The notes beneath the pieces were generated by a model. That model was not told the origin of the DNA, did not search any database, and was given only the letters and a program-made list of their open reading frames with translations. Positions 23,641-37,425 of a stretch of 64,000 nucleotides of DNA are shown piece after piece (position 1 is the stretch's first letter; each line of letters starts with the position of its first letter). The translations under genes and the position numbers were made by a program. The stretch spans positions 620,001-684,000 of the forward strand of contig JAJFZO010000184.1 of NCBI GenBank assembly GCA_021397835.1, in the 5' to 3' direction. This DNA comes from Moringa oleifera. Lineage: Eukaryota > Streptophyta > Magnoliopsida > Brassicales > Moringaceae.

Positions 23641-24309
23641 TTTTTAGAGGATCAAGCCACAATTAAGCAAATTGATGTTGTCTTTTTAAAAATTTAATTT
23701 TATTCTTATCCAAATATTTACAGTTTATATATACTTCATCTAAGTTCGAAAATTCCAATCTTGCTATACCTATACCTACCTTAAAGTTAAGAATGCTAAT
23801 ATTTTGTCGGGTATACTTGCTTTCTATTTTTACTTTATGGAAAGACTTCGCACACTCACATTCATGTGTATATGCATAAAACTGAACGTGAGCTCAACCC
23901 TTTGTGGTGTATACCCAATTTTAAAAAGGATGAAAGGACACAAGTATTTGAGAGATCACTTAATCTTTGTGTATATTATGCACCTAATCTTGCCTAGATC
24001 TTACTTTATGAGTCGATATCATTCTCAAGATGCTTTTTAGCATTTGCACTTGTGATAATGATGACTAGAGGTTTTGGAAGTTTGGGAGCCTAGAGCCTTT
24101 TTAGAACCTTATAGACCTAATCTCATGTCAAAGCTCTCCATATAAACAAAGCTAGATGTCAACCTTATTAAGGTTTCATAATGCAATTAAGCCACAAACG
24201 TAGCCAAAGGGAAGGGTGTGGAAATGTTAATTATAATTTCGAATATTATCTTGTTCATGTCTCATGACATCATAATTTGAAGACTTACATCATCATAAAA
24301 ATAAAAAGA

Positions 24310-26200
24310 TTAGTTTTGTTTCGGATTTAAGAATCAAAATGAGTGGATTGGAAGATTAAGCCAGTCTGATATCTTGTAAAAAAATGCAACATTGGTAGAG
24401 AATCTGCAATCTAAGTATGGAGACAAATTGATGCATTTTATCCCTTATCAATTGCCTTTTGAAGTTAAATATTGAAGAAAAATAATCTTACAGCCTTGAA
24501 AGAAGCTTGGCGTTAGGTTAAACAATTTAAAGGAAAAGAATTCAAGAAGATACATGGATAGATTATGGAGTTAGTTTTTGTCTAGATTGTTGAATCCTTA
24601 ATAAGAGCAGTAGTGCATTTTTGGGATGCAACATATAAGATTTTCAAATTTTGAGAAGTTAATCTCACGCTTACCCTCAAGAAATACACATCCTTCTTGG
24701 GAATCATGTCATTTAAGCCTTATAGGACTTATAACATGAAAAATATTCTAGTCTAAAAAATAAAAATGATTTGTTAAAGATGTGCATATCTCTAAAGAGG
24801 AACTGATGAGGGGGATCAAAAGAAAAAGATGTGAAGACTACTTGAGAAGAGATTACTTGCTAGGTTTACTGCAAAAACATAGTAATAAGTCACGTAAGTT
24901 GCTTATTTTGGCTATTCTGGTATATGAATCAGTGATCTTGCCAAAAGTAGCTCGTTATGTTGACCTAGCTATATAGAACTTTATGGAAATGATCGGAAAG
25001 ACGGGAACCCTGACCTCAGTTATACTTGCTGAGACTTTTAGGTTTTTATTTTATTGTAAGATCATAGAAAAAGAAAAACATTATATGAGGGACCATCTTA
25101 TACATTTGGTTAAAAAGTCATCTGGTCAAGAATGAGAAAGCATTAAGAGACAATCTTCATTGCAACCTAATCAACAATTTTTGTGAAATGGTGAATTTAA
25201 AACCAAAATATTATTGAAATAGTTTTTGGTGCTTTATACTTTAAAATAAACAAATGTTAAATGGATAATGCCATGATTATTCCATGAAAAAATTCTTTAT
25301 CAAACTAAGAATGGGCTTATTGTAGTGATGTTAAGATTATGGGAATACTTCAGATATATACCTTTATCAGTTATCAAGTAGCTAGGAATTAAACAATTCA
25401 TTTTTGTAACTTATGATATAGTATAGGTCATCAATTATAATGGCACCTTAAGCAAAATGTAGAAGGAAATGTTAGAGTATCATTGGCGGATGAAGAAGTT
25501 GATAAGAGATTTACACTTGTTAGTCTGGCTGTTGCAGTATCAACTTGATTTAATCTCGATTTCGATGCCTATATCCACTTTTAAGAAGCAACAAATCAAG
25601 ATAATCAAAGAATTAACAGTAGAAAAGGTCAATTAGAAAAGGAAATTGGGATGTTGAGATATGAGGTTAGGATTCAAGATCAACTGATTAATACATTCAA
25701 GCACGAATGTATAATGGAAGCTCTAATGATAGAGTGTGTGGTTGAGAAGGATAAGAAAATCAAGAAGCTCGCCGACCGAATAACATCCTTGAAACAACAA
25801 ATGGATGACCTAGTTTCAGGTGAAAAGATTTTGAAAAAATAAACAAAATAATTTCGTGAGATCTTGAATGATTTGAAAAACAAAAATCAAAGACTGAAAA
25901 ATAAAACAAATCAGACAAGGAGAAATTATGAAAAGAGCTTGAAGTAAAATATAGATCTAAAGTCAAGTAAATGATGGCCATTCTAAATTAAGAAAAATCA
26001 CTAAAGATAGATTATATTTAGGAAATCATTGATTTAAGATGCAAGGTGGAAGAAGTGGTACAAGAACCTGATTTATGGAAATCTAGGGACAAAGAAATTT
26101 GTGTCCTTGTGCCATGTCAAAAGAGAGCATGAGTCATAGATCATGAATTATAAGAATGATTTTACGTCAATTTTGACTCAGATAGAACAAATTATGAATG
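24310..26200 (+). pseudogene. gypsy gag remnant, DUF7745-like, element B
   Basis: Frames show NLQSKYGDKLMHFIPYQL, then EELMRGIKRKRCEDYLRR, LAILVYESVILPKVARYVDL, TSVILAETFRFLFYCK, and a coiled-coil stretch (25651-25842, KDKKIKKLADRITSLKQQM). The order and phrasing fit the large gag of Tat-type plant elements carrying a DUF7745-type domain, by recollection. Stops and frameshifts are frequent. It lies 3' of the LTR and primer site as expected. Confidence 0.72.
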
Positions 26201-26599
26201 TTTAAAGTCGCATAAAAAAAAGAATTGGATACCCCAAGACTAGATTCAAACCATCAGTATATTTAGAAGAAGAAATACAAACCTTCATACATAGACTTCT
26301 AGATAGATACTAGCATATAGTTGATGTGTTTAATTATGGTCCCAATCTAATATACTCATGAGATTTTCATATAAATCGTAATAAAATCTTCTTTCTTTTT
26401 TTTTTTTTTTTGTGATATGAGTACTATATTATTCCGATGTCCATTATCATGCATGCATATTCACTTTTGAAAATATTAACTTTTAAAGTTAAATATTAAA
26501 GAAAATAGGTAAAACCAAGTAATATCTAGTCACTAAGAAATATAATCAAAAATCTTGAAATCCAAACGAAGTGAATATGCAACTTGATGGTAAGAGATG

Positions 26600-27534
26600 G
26601 CCACTAAAGTTTAGCCTACACTTGCTGAAGCAAAGTCTTCCCATATCTTTTTACAAACTTTACATCCCTCATTTTATGCTCATATGGTTTCTATGGCTGG
26701 AGAAAAATTTGCTTGAGTTGTTCAAACTAGTGAATTCATAGAAAATTCATTTTAAATTAACAGATTATATGATCCTACTAAATGAAAGGCTATAGTAGCA
26801 AAAAAGAGAGAGGTGAATGAATTATATTGCCTAGCCAAATTTTTAGAAATAGGCAAACAAAATCCATACCAAATACTTATCATATACTATAGTTTTTCCA
26901 GCCTCGAATTTGAGCATACGAGAGGTTCCTCAACATAAAAGAATAAACTTCCTCAGAGTAATAATAGTGAAAGGCAAGGATAAAAGAAACAAAGGGTCTC
27001 GATCCACCCAATACTAATGGTTTGCTCAAATTTATATCTGTAGTTACTAAAGCAGAAACTAGTAACACTAGTATATGTTAAACCATTACAAGCTTCTTGT
27101 CCTCCATGGTACAACCTAACAACTAACTACCAGTACTATTTGGAGATACAAGACATTAAATAACCCTTCTACATTCAAGTACAAAGTTCAATCTTTAGTA
27201 GATGTAGGACTATTAAGTTTTGAGCCAGAAAATGAGCTAGTCTCACTTACAATCCTTTACCTACTCATGATTAGTATCGGCTAAATATTATCAAATGGTA
27301 TAATGAAGTATCTATGGTCAAAGAAATCAAAGCCTTTTATGGCTAAATTTAAAACTTTATCAATTTTCACATAGAATTTATCTACCGAGAAAGAAGATAT
27401 CAAACCCTAAGCATTAGTGGTTAAAATTCGCAGACCATTTCCATACAAAAGTTCTCATGTTGTCCCATGGAAATATCTGGTGGAAGAATGCAAAGAAGAG
27501 GTTGTTAATATATTTGGAGTAAGCCACATTACAA
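26600..27534 (+). pseudogene. gag-pol linker remnant, element B
   Basis: Near the end a mostly open frame reads VDVGLLSFEPENELVS, then PFPYKSSHVVPWKYLVEECK and EEVVNIFGVSHIT. This resembles the PFPY...VPW...ISG region that precedes protease in Tat-type polyproteins. The element is cut at 27534 by the start of composite unit 2 and I do not find its protease or RT after 38941. Confidence 0.6.
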
Positions 27535-27808
27535 TGTCATGAAATCATCACACATTCATGGTCTTTAAAATCTCGATGTGAGATCATCATCAATCACATC
27601 AGTAATTTTGTCGTGAAATCATCAATCATGTTCATGGTTTTTAAAATCCCAATGTAAGATCATCATTAATCATATGAGTTGGTCTTGTTATCAGATTATC
27701 ATTAATCATGATCCGAAATTTATTACAAGGAAAACTTAAAAAATGTTTTGCTTTAACACTTTCTTGCTCGTTTTTCCTATTGTAGGATCTGGAGGTGTTA
27801 TCTCAACA
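27535..27808 (-). mobile_element. family Y LTR fragment, unit copy 2
   Basis: Matches 8067-8342 and reaches the same LTR terminus (TGTTGAGATAACACC on the minus strand at 27808). The remaining 1.2 kb of the LTR is missing, replaced by element B. Confidence 0.85.
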
Positions 27809-27849
27809 ATTCACCATAAATGACAACTACCACATGTTAACAAATGGTT

Positions 27850-30110
27850 GGATTAATAATCATCATGTTGTTTGGAGTCTTGCACTATAACCCTTACAAC
27901 TTTCAATGCCTATCTTTTCCTCTTCATTTTCATTTTTTATTTCTCTCTATTGCAAACTTGCTTTTCTCTACAAATTGCTCTCTTTGCAACTTTGATGATC
28001 ATTTTTTGGACAACTTTTTTAGCCCTTTTTTGGTAAGATTCTCATCGTTAACTGGCTTTATTTACCATGGACACCATAGAAGCATCCACTATCACCCAAA
28101 TCTCTAAATATTATTAGAAACCAATACAACATTCATGAACATAGTCAATTAGTTTTTCCTTTCACTGGCGAGAAATGATGGACTAAAAAGCCCAACTATA
28201 TTTGTATCTTTGAAGAATCTCTTCATGGCAGCCTTAAGCTACCACTCCATCATTTACTACTATGCTATGTATTAGATATAGGTATTCTTCTTCCTAGCTC
28301 GCTCTAAATTAATAGAGAATCATCTTTAGGTTTCTGTCAATGTGCATAGATTTATGAATTCAAACCATTTTTGTTAATTTCTTTTTTAAATACTTCAAAG
28401 TCATTAGGAATAGTTGTGCCTTTGAAGGCTCCATTTTGAGCTTCTTACACCTCATGGCTTAGTCACCACATTGGTTTAATGATGGCTTACAATCATTGAA
28501 TGAAAGTTTTGGAACAAAGTATTATTAAGGCCACTTATGTCCATAATATTGAGTTTATCCTCACACTAGCCAAATTGTCCATAGTTCATAATATAAGGTT
28601 TGACTTCTTAGACAATACCATAATTGATCTTCATTCGACATTAGAACCTCGTGTAAATAACTCTTGTATTCCATCCCTTGATCTCATTTAAAACCCTTTG
28701 CTGATCTTTCTACTTACCCAAACTGAGTGTCAATCCCTTGATATGGTTAATAAGGGAGCTATTTTTGATAACCTTTCACCGATCTCACTTTTACTTTTAG
28801 GTTATTTTTGGTTCTTCTACCTTTTTTTCTTTAAAAAAAAATCATATTTACTTATCTAATTCCAATTCCTGATGTGCAGACACCACAATGGCTCCTAATC
28901 GAAGACTTTAGATGGTTTGCAATCTCATCTAATTATTTAGTTAGAGATCTTAACCAGCTAACACTCTTCCCACTTTAACTACCATATTATGATCAAGATT
29001 GGCTTATCGATGTCAATGTCTTGAAATCATGAGAATGAGCAGTCGATCTCAATCAAACAAAAGAGCTGTCGATTTTACCCCTAAAGGTGCCTTAAAGAAA
29101 GACAAAGCAATCACAAGTTACAGTTAAGCCGAGGTTGATGTATTACTTGATGCAATTCCTAAACACTTGTTTGGGGATGTCATAAATAGTGGCACTATTG
29201 ACACCTTTGGTAGCCCGATCCCAAGGCTACCCATCTGTAACATTTCATATCGATATTACCCTCATTAGGGCATAAGACCAAGAGACACCGGTTGTAATGC
29301 AAACGATATCCTATGAAAGGATGTGGAAAGGTACTCTTCAAGAAGATCGAGAAATGATTGTAGAGTTATCAACCATAAACCTAGAAAGTATAGTCTCTCA
29401 TCATATCAAAAAGGTAAGATCATTCTTGTTTCTCCATTTTTTTTTTTTTACTTTCAATCGATCTAACATCTATTTCTCCTTTATTTTTGTTATTTTCTAA
29501 TGAGATGGCCTTGCTCATTGAACAATATGAACTTATGAGCAAGGTCCTAGTTGAACAAATAAAAGAAATAAAAATTGCTAATAAGTTAGCTGCTGATGTT
29601 GTAAAGAGGGTTAATATTTTAGCCATCAAAATTAAGTGATAAGAAATCGTTATGCCCTAGAAGGACCAACTGATATTAAGAACATAGACCAAGCTGGCTA
29701 AATTTTGATCTTAGATCAAGCAAAGGATTCACTAAACCACGGAAGACACAATCCATGCCAAGGAGTTGATCATTAAGGCCTAGGTGAAGAACGTTTGAGA
29801 GTATAAGGAGAGTGTTGAATTTTATGCTAAAATGGCACAAGAAACTATTAAGTTGCTACCTTTTCTTAGATTGAACATACTAAACAAAGTTCAAGAACTT
29901 TATCCTAAACTTAATCTAGGGTTCCTTGAGAGAGGCAACAACTCCCTGTGCCACTTCAAGAGACAAATTGGTTGGTCCATCTGAAGTCACCCTTGCTAAG
30001 TCATTCCTAAAGTTGGTGTTTCAAATAATTCTAAATCAATCCCAGATCTAGCAACAACACCTCTAAAAACTCTAAATGCAATCCTTTCAACTTAAATGTA
30101 ATTTATTTTT
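27850..30110 (+). pseudogene. Transposase_28-like ORF, copy 2
   Basis: Counterpart of 8400-10470. Visible pieces are NLLFSTNCSLCNFDDHFLDN, SLHGSLKLPLH, a WRIIFRFLSMCIDL-type stretch and a coil beginning MALLIEQYELMSKVLVEQIK. It retains the segment at 28350-28500 missing from copy 1. Several stops remain, so it is not functional. Confidence 0.65.
29414..29504 (+). other. predicted intron in Transposase_28-like ORF copy 2
   Basis: Donor AAG|GTAAGA and acceptor CTAATGAG, 91 bp, T-rich. The exon resumes with ATGGCC at 29505. The site is the same as in copy 1. Confidence 0.6.
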
Positions 30111-30959
30111 TTGATTTCAAATGTACCTTCTCTACTATAATGAATAAAAGTTTTTTTCAAATGTGCTAACGTGTCTGACTAACTCGATCTCAAACTTAGT
30201 AACTTCTCTCATTCAAATCAAATTATGGTAATATGTTGACCTCAATCTAAGTTGATCTTGCTAATTAAATGGTTTATCTCGATCTTATTAGTCAAACCAA
30301 CATTGGAAAGCATAACCCAAGACTTGTACTTAATACAATTTTGATCTTGAAGTTCAAAGTATAATTCAAATTTCAAACTGAATGTAATCTAAATCTCGAT
30401 GCTAATAACTGTCACATTTAGCCCAAAAAGTCTTGCAATCATGATCTTGATTTGGCAATTGTTTTTGTAGTTTGATCCTAACCTTAATCCCACATCAAAT
30501 ACCTAAAACTACCTTGAAACATAAGCTTGATCCTAAATGAATTCGATCTTGAATTAAAGCTCTTGATCTCAATCTTAAACTCAGATCACAATTTTCATCT
30601 TGAGCCTATTTTTGAACTAAATTCCAATCTCAAACTTAAAATTTTTAGATACTTAACTTCCAAGCATGAGCTTTAAGGGTAAGAATTAGCTATCTACACC
30701 TACCCTTCTTTGCCTTTCCATGATAATCAAGGATAGAAGCAAAGATCTAAGGCACTTAATTTTATACCCTAAATACCGGATTGCCATAAAAAAACTGTTC
30801 TTCATAACATTCAAATAGAAAGAGACTGATATTCATCTTGATGATTTGATGAACCAAAATACGATTCACATTCGTTTTAACCATCTTAGTAGCTAGCGAT
30901 AATGTCTTCATTTAGAATTCTGATATTCCCCGATGCCATTCATAGTAGACTAAGAAGTG
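30111..30959. other. non-coding spacer, unit copy 2
   Basis: Counterpart of 10471-11330. No coding frame is visible. Confidence 0.4.
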
Positions 30960-31330
30960 ATAAGATCTTTTCCACAATGGGATTACCAACAGTCAAAATT
31001 TTTGAACTTCTAAATAGCAAACCAAAGAGTGATAAAATTTTATCTACAATATGATTCATAACAGTTAGGATTTTAAACTTTCAAGGTCCAATTTGCAACA
31101 AACTAACAAGTGATAAAATTTTATTTATAAAGCGATTTGTAGTAGTCAAGATTTTTGAACTTCTAAGGTGCGTATAATAGTAAACCAAAAAGTGATAAAA
31201 TTTTATCTATGATGCAATTCACAGCAATCAAAATTTTGAACTTTCGAGATGCGATTAAAAGCAAATTAAGGAGTGATCAAACTTTTTCCATGATGTGATT
31301 CATAACACTTGGGATTTTTGAACTTCCACT
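30960..31330. repeat. about 80 bp palindrome array, unit copy 2
   Basis: GATAAAATTTTATC palindromes or variants occur near 31031, 31112 and 31193, with the same flanking text as in copy 1. Confidence 0.8.
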
Positions 31331-31379
31331 AGGGATGATTATTTTTCTTGAGATTCTTATCTTTCTAGTCATCAAAATT

Positions 31380-31745
31380 CTATAATATTCCTTCCCATCT
31401 AGAAATTTTCCTTTTGTTATTTATTATTGGGAATTTATTTTCATTCTTTCGCATCATGGGGAATTTAACTTCATCCCTTTCAATTAGGGAATTTTATTTT
31501 ATATCTTATTATCAAAGAAAAATTCTATTTTGCCTTTCTTAATGAGAATTTTATTTTGTCCCCTCGTACTGGGAAATGAAAATTTTGGTTTTGCTCATTT
31601 CCACTGAAGGAATTTATTTTATCTCTTCCTACCAAGGATATGGAAAATTGAGTTTCACTTATTTGCATTAAAGGAATTTTATTTTATCTCCTCCCATTAG
31701 GAAACTTTTATTTTATCCTCTTCTATTATGACATTTATATTTCAC
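31380..31745. repeat. about 40 bp 'GGAATTTATTTTATCCC' array, unit copy 2
   Basis: Counterpart of 11740-12130, equally degenerate. Confidence 0.7.
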
Positions 31746-32519
31746 AACAAGAACTTTTTAATGAAACAAGAGTTATGTATGCATGATGCACAAATATTCA
31801 TTTTTGTTATCTTTAGTTAACGCCATACTTTCCAACCACCTTCGTATTCTCTATTCCTTTATTTTTTACAAGGTATGTGATTATGCCTTGCACAATGCAT
31901 TTAAGTCAATCAGCTAAAATATGTTTCGGGACACATCTCATTTCCTGTCTTTTACAACACTTATGTTTTCCCATAGACCTTTTCTTGTGTATTTGAAAAT
32001 TTACCGAACCTTTTAGGAGGAAAATTTAGCATAAGCCTTTTGAAATTTGGTTTAAACAACCAATTTTTTTAACATTTTGCATTAAAAAAAACATATATTT
32101 CATTTTTTGAGGAATAAAAGGGAAAAGGAATAGGGGTAAGACAAGAATTGCTCTATGGCTTTATTTGATAGATAATTTGGTATAAAGGATTTTGTTCTAG
32201 TACATCATGATTGAAAAGGTTTTCATGTTCAGTTTTTCTCTTAGTCATAAATACCTTTGATTCTTCACTTTCATCTGTCATGGTTGAATGAAAGCCATAG
32301 ATAACTCTTTTCCTTATCAGAGACTTCTACTAATCATTGTATATGATCACATTATCTTTTCAAATTTTCAGCATAGATCCCCCTTTTTATTTTTTTAAAG
32401 CTGAACTTCTGGGTTTTTGACTTTTTCTTTTCAAATGTAGTATTTCTTTATTATGTCTGAATTAATTAGATTAGAGAGAGGACATGACCATCCATTGCTG
32501 TCAATATTAAAGCTCCTCT
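31746..32519. other. non-coding spacer, unit copy 2
   Basis: Counterpart of 12131-12889. I see nothing else in it. Confidence 0.4.
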
Positions 32520-33370
32520 TGAAAACACCTTTTTTTAAATATATAGCCCATTACAATTTTGTGCCCACTTCCCTCTGGGATCTGAGGCATTATCAAGTGT
32601 TCTCTTAAGCACTAAATTGCCTTCTTTAAAAATTCTCAAATGAACTTTCTTATTGTAAGCTCGCCTACTTTAACCATGACATAAAGTTGTCAACCTTTTT
32701 TCTTTTATCATCTTTAACAATTCATGCCGAGCTTTGGTCTAGTCTTCCTCATTAAGCTAGGTTTCTTATATCACTCTTAATGAAGGAATTGTTATTCTCA
32801 TTATCCATACTACTTTTGTCCCTTATGCCGAGGAATAGGGTGTTGCCCCAATAGAAGTTTTGACACTTGTTCTACAAGTTAACAAAGCTAGAGGAAGCAT
32901 CTCATACCAATCTTTATAAGTTAATGTCATTTTTTCAAATATCTTTTTGTTATTTCTATTGGATGCCTTTATTGTACCATTCATCATTTTTTAGTACCTC
33001 ACCAAATTATGATGCTTGATCTTAAATTCAGTGCAAATCTCTTCCATTTCCTTGTTATTTAGATTTGTTGCATTGTCCAAAATAATTCTCTCTAATGGAC
33101 TACACCAGCGTACAATCTCTTTTTACAAGCATCGATTGATAGGTTGACTTTGTTACGCTGGTGAATGATCCTATCTCAATCTATTTGATAAAGCAATTAA
33201 CAAATATTGAAACAAGATAAAGTTAATAGAAAACCTTTTTAACATCTTTTTATCACATTTGTTGCCTTTTCCTAGTATACTCGATCTTTAATGAATCATT
33301 TGATGTCATAAACCAAGGGTTGCCCAACTTTTTCTTATTTTTTATTACCATGCAATATACTGGAGATTCT
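32520..33370 (-). pseudogene. Ty3/gypsy integrase remnant with internal deletion, unit copy 2
   Basis: Matches 12890-14060 but lacks about 330 bp (13583-13912 of copy 1). The junction is near 33212. The loss removes the start of the catalytic core and most of the zinc-binding domain. The second Asp region and C-terminus remain in decayed form. Confidence 0.85.
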
Positions 33371-34050
33371 TTATTGCTCATCTTTACAAGTAATTTTTTT
33401 TTAGGCTTTTGACTTGGAATATTATCGCAAGAGTGGCCAATGCATACACGATTTGAGTATACTCTCTGAGAAGGAAATAAAAGGAAGCTTTTTCAAAAAT
33501 TTTAAATATTTCTTTCACATACTCATGATATTTCATCAAAATAGGATACAAAGTCATCCATTCATCTTTTAATTGATAAATTACAAGGGCAAAATCTTCA
33601 TAATTTTTCCTTGGTTATTCATTTTTAAATAGGAACAATTAATCCTAATATGCATGCTTCATACTCAGCCATATTATTAATATTATCAAAGTCCAATCTT
33701 GTTGTGAAAGGATTATATTAATTGTTAGCAAAAAATTAAGGTAGCCTTAATTTCATGACCTATGGCATTTGTTGGCTCATTGAAATGGATTTTCCATTCT
33801 TGTAGTTCATTTGTTTCCTCTTCAACACAAGCAATGAGATTTTCTTTCAGAAAATCAAATTGTACAGGCTGATAATCTTAATAGCTCTATTTGTTGAGAA
33901 ATCTACCATTAGACTTCTTTTAACTACTTTTCAAGATACATATACTAACTCATATTCTAAAATAATATTAGCCATCTTTCTAGTCTTCCTCATAAAGAAA
34001 GTTTTCGAATAAATATTAGCTCAAGTTTAGCAATAACCTACGTAGTATGA
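33371..34050 (-). pseudogene. Ty3/gypsy RNase H remnant, unit copy 2
   Basis: Counterpart of 14080-14762, with the same order of motifs and additional frameshifts. Confidence 0.82.
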
Positions 34051-34083
34051 TGAAGTATTTGTATTCATTGAACAAATATAGCC

Positions 34084-34115
<32 letters not shown>

Positions 34116-36050
34116 ATGTGTGTGTGTGTTTAAATGTGTAAACTATGCAGTTGGTAGTTATTGAGAATTGCTATATATAAGTTAATTACATGAATTCTAG
34201 AAGCTTGTTAGCAATACTTAAAGGTGTTCTAGCTATGCTACGAATTATGCAAAATATAGGGAGTGAACTAAATTTTATAAGGAGTAAAAGATAATAATAA
34301 AAAAAAAAGAAAAGTAAGATGCTAAGTGGATGCATGAGACTAAGATACCTAACAATTTTGCCAAAGCCTTATATGTACCAAGAGATAATAACCATCTCAC
34401 TCTTCTTCTTTCTTAAAAATCATATTTCAATAATTGAATAAAATCTCTATAGCTATTTTTTTAACATGAAATTTAAGGGAAAGAAAGACAATGAAGGAAG
34501 AAAACTAAAGAAGAAAGAATTAGACAAGTAAGTTGATGAATTGAGTTAAAGCGATTTAGATTGACTAATAGGTAAGTAAAATAATTACTCTTCATTTTTA
34601 TCATCCTGTATGATTAATTGATCTATATAATGAGTAAAGACATGATTTTTGAGCTATGTATAAGATTAAGGATTGGGATTTGTTGAAAAACACAAGAGTG
34701 TCCTGTTTTTAGGGTAGCAACTTGATACACAAATTTCACGGGTTTGGAGTTTGAATTTTATGAAATATAAAACATTAAACTTGTAGCTAACAATTTGAAT
34801 TAAAGAATGCAAAATGGCTTGGCTAAATAAGTAGAAATGAAAGAGTTATAGCTTGATTACTAAGGCTAAAAACATGAGATATTTTGTAAAAAACAAAATT
34901 TTGTAAAGTGTTAACTTAGTTAGGTTTGAAGAGAAAATTTATTTTATGTTTAAATGATTCATTCCAATATAAGGAATATGAAGTGATAAATTAGTTGTGT
35001 ATGAAAGAAAAAAGCTTGATCATAAGATTAAGAACTAAGTAAAGTGAAATGAAGTTTAAAAAAAAAAATTCAACTTAGACTCATCTATCATGCATGATTA
35101 TGCTTGCAAATGTCATAATAGTATATCTTACATCTAATAGAACAATTACATGTGAGAAAAGGCAAGAAGAAGGAAGTTTATATAGGGGTTTAAAACTTTT
35201 AAAATTACAACAGGTAGGCTGAATACGTAAAACAAGGTTGTATGTTTGAGTTATGAAATGGATGGTGCCGTGAATTGTTGCTAGAACATTTAAAAGTGCA
35301 TTGGGTTTACTAGATGAGAACTTGCATAGATAAATAAATAGGTGATAAATAAGTTGTGACTTACTTGATAAGCTATGCAATTCCATAATGACATGAGATA
35401 TTCCATTGACTAAAGGTTAGTGATATGGAATCACTTTCTTTGGCCATGAGCCTATGATACATATATATAATTGTGTGATCTTATGGATCAATATGTTCAC
35501 ATAAAATTTTTAAAGCATTTGCTTATCTTGTCTGCCACAAAATAAAAAGAAAATGAAATTACATATTACTTGCATATGTTTGTTTACACTTGATCTTTGA
35601 TTGGTAAGGATAACATATTTAGTAGTAGCTTATGATTTGGATAATACGTTTAACATGATTAATTATTGTTATGACTTGTTTAAATCACAAACAAATTTTT
35701 AGATTGGTGATGCTGAAAAATGAAGCCCTCAACAAACCTTGAAAATCATATGGAGAATAGGTCAATGGCCTATCCTCTTCTACGTTCTCTTTTAAGAACT
35801 TTTTAAAACTTATTACTAGTAGAAAGTTTTGCTTGTATATATATATAGTAAGAGGATTAAGACATGTGATATCAAACAAAACTCCTTTGATTTTGTAGGC
35901 TAACTTACTTGTACAATATATGAATGTTAACTTCCTTCATATAAATATGTTTTAAATGTCACATGTTTATGGAATTCATATGAGAAAAAATGATGATCCT
36001 CTATAGTGATATCACATGATATGATGCAATAGATGCTTTACATATAGAAA
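34051..36050. other. 2 kb insert splitting pol, unit copy 2
   Basis: Has the same edges and content as 14763-16740. The exon-like block has lost its acceptor and gained a stop. The ORFs at 35081 and 35685 on the minus strand have no recognisable motif. Confidence 0.7.
34084..34130. repeat. (TA)n(TG)n microsatellite
   Basis: An expanded form of the TG run at 14794-14812 in unit copy 1. Confidence 0.9.
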
Positions 36051-36520
36051 TAAGTTAGTTCTTTTCATTCATAATTGGTTTTTTGCTTTGTTATCACCTT
36101 TTTTTTTTTTTTTGCCTTTTTCAGGTAATTAAGCTAGTACACATTCCAATGATCATTTTTGCATTGTTAAATATATATTCAAAGGTTTTTCTAGTGTGGG
36201 AGTAATTAACACTAGCAAATTTAATAAATACTCCTTCATTTTATCGTACACTATTTGACATTCATCATCTCACTATTCTAGGTTATGCTTCCATAATAAC
36301 CAAAAGATAGGATCATAAATGTTGGTCAATTGTAAGATAAATATGGAGATATAATTTAATCTCCCTAAGACTCCTTAAACTTCCTTGATTTTTTTTAAAG
36401 AGTTAAATTTTGTATCATCTTGACTTGGATAAACCTCAATTTCTTTCCAATTAACTATGAATCGCAATAATTTTTTAGATTTTACATTGTGATTACATTT
36501 ATCAGGATTTTGTATGAGCT
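36051..36520 (-). pseudogene. Ty3/gypsy reverse transcriptase C-terminal remnant, unit copy 2
   Basis: Counterpart of 16741-17258. It is shorter at its junction with the ORF tail, where about 75 bp are missing. Confidence 0.82.
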
Positions 36521-36820
36521 GGTTATCAGGCTGAGATCAAGGAGCAAGCCTCTCGCCTTTACTGACTTATTAGAAGATGCACAGTTAAGGAAATCCAAGA
36601 CAAGCATCCTGACCTAGACCTTTATTTAGTGCAAAGGGTTCTTCCCATTGGGGCTTCATTAGTCCATTATGAAGAATTGAATGTCTCTTTAGTTGATTTA
36701 GAGGAAGTGTCTGACATGCCAACTAAAATGGGGTCATCGATACACGTGGTAGAAGGCCTTACTCTTAAAGCTGCTCTAATGCCTAATATGGCTAAAGTTG
36801 AGGCTAAACCACAAGCATAA
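36521..36820 (+). pseudogene. Transposase_28-like ORF C-terminal tail, unit copy 2
   Basis: The frame reads AEIKEQASRLY, KHPDLDLYLVQRVLPIGASL, DLEEVSDMPTKMGSSIHVV and PNMAKVEAKPQA. It matches 17259-17576. Confidence 0.6.
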
Positions 36821-37425
36821 ACTTTAATCTTTTTATATTCCATTTTTCTTTTTAAATATACAAACTTTTTCAATTAATGATATTCCTTTTTGATCCAACC
36901 TTCACTTGCACCTGGAATGGCTAAAGTGATTATTGCCAGCATAATAAATTGCTAGCTTGTTAAACCTTTAATCACAACCATGATGATGTGTGAACATTAA
37001 TTAACTTTGAATGACAACACCTGATGAAGCAACATAACATCCAACCTAAACTTGGTCTTGAACTATCTAAGGCTTTGATCCCGATGTATAATCAAGACTA
37101 GAAATCTTGATGTGCATGACCCAAAAATTAAGTTGAATTTCACCTAATAAAGTCTTAATATGAGGTTTACCTTCAGACTTAACAAAGAAAAACCAATTTA
37201 TCACCTGTCTAAATCTTGATAAGTCAATCTTTAATAAGCTTAAATGAGTCAAGTCCTAGTGAGTCATTTGTAGCACGAACCCTGATGAAGAAAATTCTAC
37301 ATGGTTGAAAAGTAAACATTGGAATGTTTGATGCAAAATTATAATAGATCCTGATCTTAGCCTTCTGAATTGGGAAATGAGTTTTTGATAAAGTCAATCT
37401 TTTTAGGAGCAAAATTAGGTGTTAA
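36821..37425 (-). mobile_element. X-type LTR edge, unit copy 2
   Basis: Counterpart of 17577-18191. On the minus strand the edge reads like AACACCTAATTTTGCTCC. Confidence 0.55.
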
